Part shown: positions 14,799-16,569 of the stretch, in pieces
Numbering within the stretch: the stretch's first letter is position 1
How the letters are laid out: the number at the start of each line of letters is the position of its first letter
Source of the DNA: Propionibacteriaceae bacterium
GTDB taxonomy: Bacteria; Actinomycetota; Actinomycetes; Propionibacteriales; Propionibacteriaceae
Reading direction: 5' to 3'
Length of the DNA stretch: 16,569 nucleotides
NCBI GenBank assembly: GCA_031262845.1
Contig: JAISGZ010000191.1
Coordinates: 1-16,569 of the forward strand
Program-made: the position numbers and the translations under genes
Notes under the pieces: model-generated
What the model was told of the DNA's origin: nothing
Database searches by the model: none
What the model saw: only the letters and a program-made list of their open reading frames with translations

Positions 14799-15296
14799 AT
14801 GGCCAACGAAACACCCACCGAAGCCCGGTTGCAGGAACTGCGGCAAATTGTGGTCGGCGCCCGCTCGGTGCCGATGTCAGCCTCGTGCATGGTCAACCGG
14901 GACGAGATCGTGGCGGCGATTGATCGGATCGCCCAGGGTCTGACGGCCGATTTCCAGTCCTACGCCCTCCACACCAGCAGCGACCAGGCCCGGGCGGCGG
15001 AAATCATCAACCAAGCCCGCCAGGAAGCCAACCGCATCATCTCCCAGACCGAAATCGTTCGCCAAGCCGAGGTTCAAGCGGCCCAGATCGTGGCCCGGGC
15101 CCGAGCCGAGTCGGAAGAGCTACTGGTCGAAGCCGATCGCTACGTCGAAACCCGGTTGGCGTCTTTCGAAGCCGAACTCCAGGTGACGATGTCGCGCGTG
15201 ACCCAGATGCGCGAGCGTTTGCTCGACCGGTCACAATTGGGTGAGGTTCAGGTGTCAACCGGTGAGACCGTTTGGCCAGCCAACTGGAGTGCCTAG
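14799..15296 (+). CDS. DivIVA-like coiled-coil protein (SepIVA type)
   Basis: A 165-aa protein like the actinobacterial proteins encoded between coaD and the DUF177 gene, including mycobacterial SepIVA, a DivIVA-related factor for septation and envelope growth. It has the diagnostic N-terminus ELRQIVVGARSVPMSASCMV (13-32) and a long Ala/Glu/Gln/Arg-rich coiled coil (about 60-150), which explains frequent annotation as an ATP synthase b-like subunit. No catalytic motifs or membrane segment are present. AAGGAG (14788-14793) overlaps the coaD stop and lies 5 nt before the ATG, so translation is probably coupled. Function is inferred from family and position. Confidence 0.82.
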   Translation: MANETPTEARLQELRQIVVGARSVPMSASCMVNRDEIVAAIDRIAQGLTADFQSYALHTSSDQARAAEIINQARQEANRIISQTEIVRQAEVQAAQIVARARAESEELLVEADRYVETRLASFEAELQVTMSRVTQMRERLLDRSQLGEVQVSTGETVWPANWSA

Positions 15297-15391
15297 GCTA
15301 GCCTCAGGGCCAAGGTTTCGGTGACCGGACCGTCTGCCAGCGCCCATGACTGAGCGTGACTGGCTCACCTGACCTGCGCAGGAGAACAAGC

Positions 15392-15964
15392 ATGAGAAAC
15401 ACCGCCGCCAGCGGCTTCAGGATCGACCTCAAAGCTTGGGCCCATCATCCGGGCGCCCGGCGCCACCTTGAACGGCAAGCCGTCGTCGGTGAGGGCTGGG
15501 GGATCGACCTGATCGGTTTGCCGGCCGGTCAGCCGATTGATCTCAGCCTCGATCTGACCGCGGTCGGCGAAGGCGTGCTGGTGGTCGGCCAGGCCCGGTT
15601 CCGCCGGGTGGGACAGTGCGCCCGTTGTCTGACCGAACTTGATCAAGCCGCCGTGGTCGATTTCCAAGAACTGTTCGTCTACCCGCACCAGCGGGGCGAG
15701 GCCGACGATGATCTGCCTCAGATCGAGGCTGAGAGTTTGGACTTGGAGCCCGTCGTTCACGATAGTGTGGTGCTCGATTTGCCGTTAGCCCCATTATGCG
15801 AGGACAATTGCGCGGGTTTGTGCGTCGAGTGCGGTGCTAATCTCAACGCCGACCCGGTTCATTCCCACCATCAGGTGACGGATGAACGCTGGGCTCAGCT
15901 CGCGCAGTGGGTCTCAGCAAAGAGCCAGTCTGGGCCGGATGACCGGCCGAAGTCGAAGGAGTGA
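15392..15964 (+). CDS. DUF177 (YceD-type) protein
   Basis: A 190-aa YceD/DUF177 protein, a conserved family encoded beside rpmF and linked to large rRNA accumulation and L32 supply. It has the N-terminal FRIDLKAWAHHPGARR block and a Cys pair CARC (76-79). The C-terminal Cys-rich segment has Cys136, Cys140, Cys144 and Cys147, within LCEDNCAGLCVECGANLN, the most conserved part of the family and probably zinc-binding. ATG 15392 is preceded by AGGAGA with 6-nt spacing. A 95-bp gap separates it from the SepIVA-like gene; rpmF follows after 4 bp. The C-terminus is unusually charged (KSQSGPDDRPKSKE). Confidence 0.92.
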   Translation: MRNTAASGFRIDLKAWAHHPGARRHLERQAVVGEGWGIDLIGLPAGQPIDLSLDLTAVGEGVLVVGQARFRRVGQCARCLTELDQAAVVDFQELFVYPHQRGEADDDLPQIEAESLDLEPVVHDSVVLDLPLAPLCEDNCAGLCVECGANLNADPVHSHHQVTDERWAQLAQWVSAKSQSGPDDRPKSKE

Positions 15965-15968
15965 CACC

Positions 15969-16160
15969 GTGGCTGTTCCGAAGAGGAGAATGTCGCGCAG
16001 TAATACGCGCGCTCGCCGGTCTCAATGGAAGGCGACCGCTCCCCAGCTCGTCATCTGCGCCAATCCGGCTTGCCGGACACCGCATTTGCCGCACACCGCC
16101 TGCCCGGCCTGTGGCCAGTACGGCGGCCGGGGCAACCTGCGGCAAGTGCTTGAGGTTTAG
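15969..16160 (+). CDS. rpmF: 50S ribosomal protein L32 (bL32)
   Basis: Large-subunit ribosomal protein, 63 aa, starting VAVPKRRMSRSNTRARRSQW as bL32 does. The zinc ribbon is intact, with Cys30 and Cys35 (CANPAC) and Cys45 and Cys48 (CPAC). GTG 15969 is chosen because it gives the family N-terminus and AAGGAG (15956-15961) lies 7 nt upstream, overlapping the end of the DUF177 gene. The gap between the two genes is 4 bp, so they are coupled. Both L28 and L32 in this window are C+ (zinc) forms, and I see no zinc-regulated C- duplicates. Confidence 0.95.
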   Translation: MAVPKRRMSRSNTRARRSQWKATAPQLVICANPACRTPHLPHTACPACGQYGGRGNLRQVLEV

Positions 16161-16241
16161 GTGTCCCTGAAGCCTGGTGGCGACCAAGGCGATAGCCGGG
16201 CCGAAGCCCGGTTACGGCTGACCGCCGGAGCTTCCAGGTGA
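16161..16241 (+). CDS. Possible 26-codon leader ORF before rnc
   Basis: A GTG directly after the rpmF stop opens a 26-codon frame (VSLKPGGDQG... to ASR) whose TGA overlaps the rnc GTG start by two bases (GTGA). It may be a coupling ORF or simply chance. No binding site distinct from the end of rpmF is visible, and the peptide is not recognisable. Confidence 0.25.
   Translation: MSLKPGGDQGDSRAEARLRLTAGASR
16193..16214 (+). promoter_or_regulatory. Hairpin upstream of rnc
   Basis: TAGCCGGGC (16193-16201) pairs with GCCCGGTTA (16206-16214): a 9-bp stem with one G-U pair and a CGAA loop, 23 nt before the rnc start. RNase III autoregulation through cleavage of a leader hairpin is known for E. coli rnc; whether this stem serves that role is inference. 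Confidence 0.5.
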
Positions 16242-16569
16242 ATCAGATCGAGGCCGAACTGGCCCCGCTCGGTGTCGAAGTCGACCCGGCGTGGCTGGAT
16301 TTGGCCCTGACCCATCGCAGCTGGGCTTACGAGAACGGCGCCGGTCCGACCAATGAACGGCTGGAGTTCCTCGGCGACGCGATTCTCGGGGCGGTAACCG
16401 CCACCCTGCTCTACGGGGCCTTCGCCGACCGCCAGGAAGGAACGCTGGCCAAGATTAAATCCGTCGTTGTATCTGAAGATATACTCGCCGGGGTGGCGCG
16501 GGAGCTGCAGATAGATACCCTTCTTTTGCTGGGAAAGGGGGAAGACCAAACCGGGGGAAGAACGAAGAG
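16238..16569 (+). CDS. rnc: Ribonuclease III, 3' end missing
   Basis: Double-stranded-RNA endonuclease for rRNA precursor and mRNA processing. The first 110 codons are present; the frame runs off the right edge, so the rest of the catalytic domain and the dsRNA-binding domain are missing. Visible features are LTHRSWAYENG (24-34), the family signature NERLEFLGDAILG (39-51) with acidic metal-binding residues, and LLLLGKGEDQTGGR. The GTG start has GGAG (16227-16230) 7 nt upstream, and no other start lies between it and an in-frame stop. The last ~110 bases use ATA, AGA, CTT and GTA codons, rare elsewhere here, and encode a KIKSVVVSED segment where actinobacterial RNase III usually has a KLR-type sequence; see findings. 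Confidence 0.9.
   Translation, partial: MNQIEAELAPLGVEVDPAWLDLALTHRSWAYENGAGPTNERLEFLGDAILGAVTATLLYGAFADRQEGTLAKIKSVVVSEDILAGVARELQIDTLLLLGKGEDQTGGRTK

Overview
The window is a GC-rich stretch of an actinobacterial (Actinomycetota) chromosome. The evidence is the gene order rsmD-coaD-SepIVA-like-DUF177-rpmF-rnc, the zinc-ribbon (C+) forms of ribosomal proteins L28 and L32, the transglycosylase-like SH3 protein, and two candidate leaderless promoters of the TANNNT type. It resembles Propionibacteriales, but that placement is a guess. I see no rRNA, tRNA, CRISPR array, insertion sequence or prophage.

Layout. Positions 1-235 are non-coding. dnaB (replicative helicase, +) follows, then a five-unit 23-bp tandem repeat. 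Next is a regulated-looking promoter with an 18-bp perfect palindrome, ahead of an SPFH/band-7 membrane protein gene and a small ribbon-helix-helix regulator gene. A secreted protein with four SH3 domains and a C-terminal transglycosylase-like domain comes next, then rpmB with a strong terminator at 5344-5368. From 5525 to 13446 everything reads on the minus strand: recG, a 39-codon small ORF, two large paralogous secreted proteins that I do not recognise (551 and 838 aa), and a flavin split-barrel (PPOX-like) protein. The plus strand resumes at 13706 with rsmD-coaD-SepIVA-like-DUF177-rpmF-rnc, closely packed and probably one or two operons. rnc runs off the window.

How the parts relate. The housekeeping genes serve replication and repair (dnaB, recG), the ribosome (rpmB, rpmF, rsmD, rnc), coenzyme A synthesis (coaD) and division/envelope assembly (SepIVA-like). 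The minus-strand block breaks the usual actinobacterial run rpmB-(DAK-domain gene)-recG-rsmD: recG is inverted, no DAK-domain gene is present, and about 5.9 kb lies between recG and rsmD.

Most interesting part. The two big secreted paralogs share a colinear core of about 400 residues, have Pro/Ser/Thr-rich linkers and end in hydrophobic tails without a sortase motif. The 39-residue protein encoded just downstream looks like a free-standing version of such a tail. This is a candidate undescribed cell-envelope system, with its own promoter region rich in inverted and direct repeats. A caution: the last ~110 bases of rnc change codon usage and protein character, which suggests a chimeric contig end.
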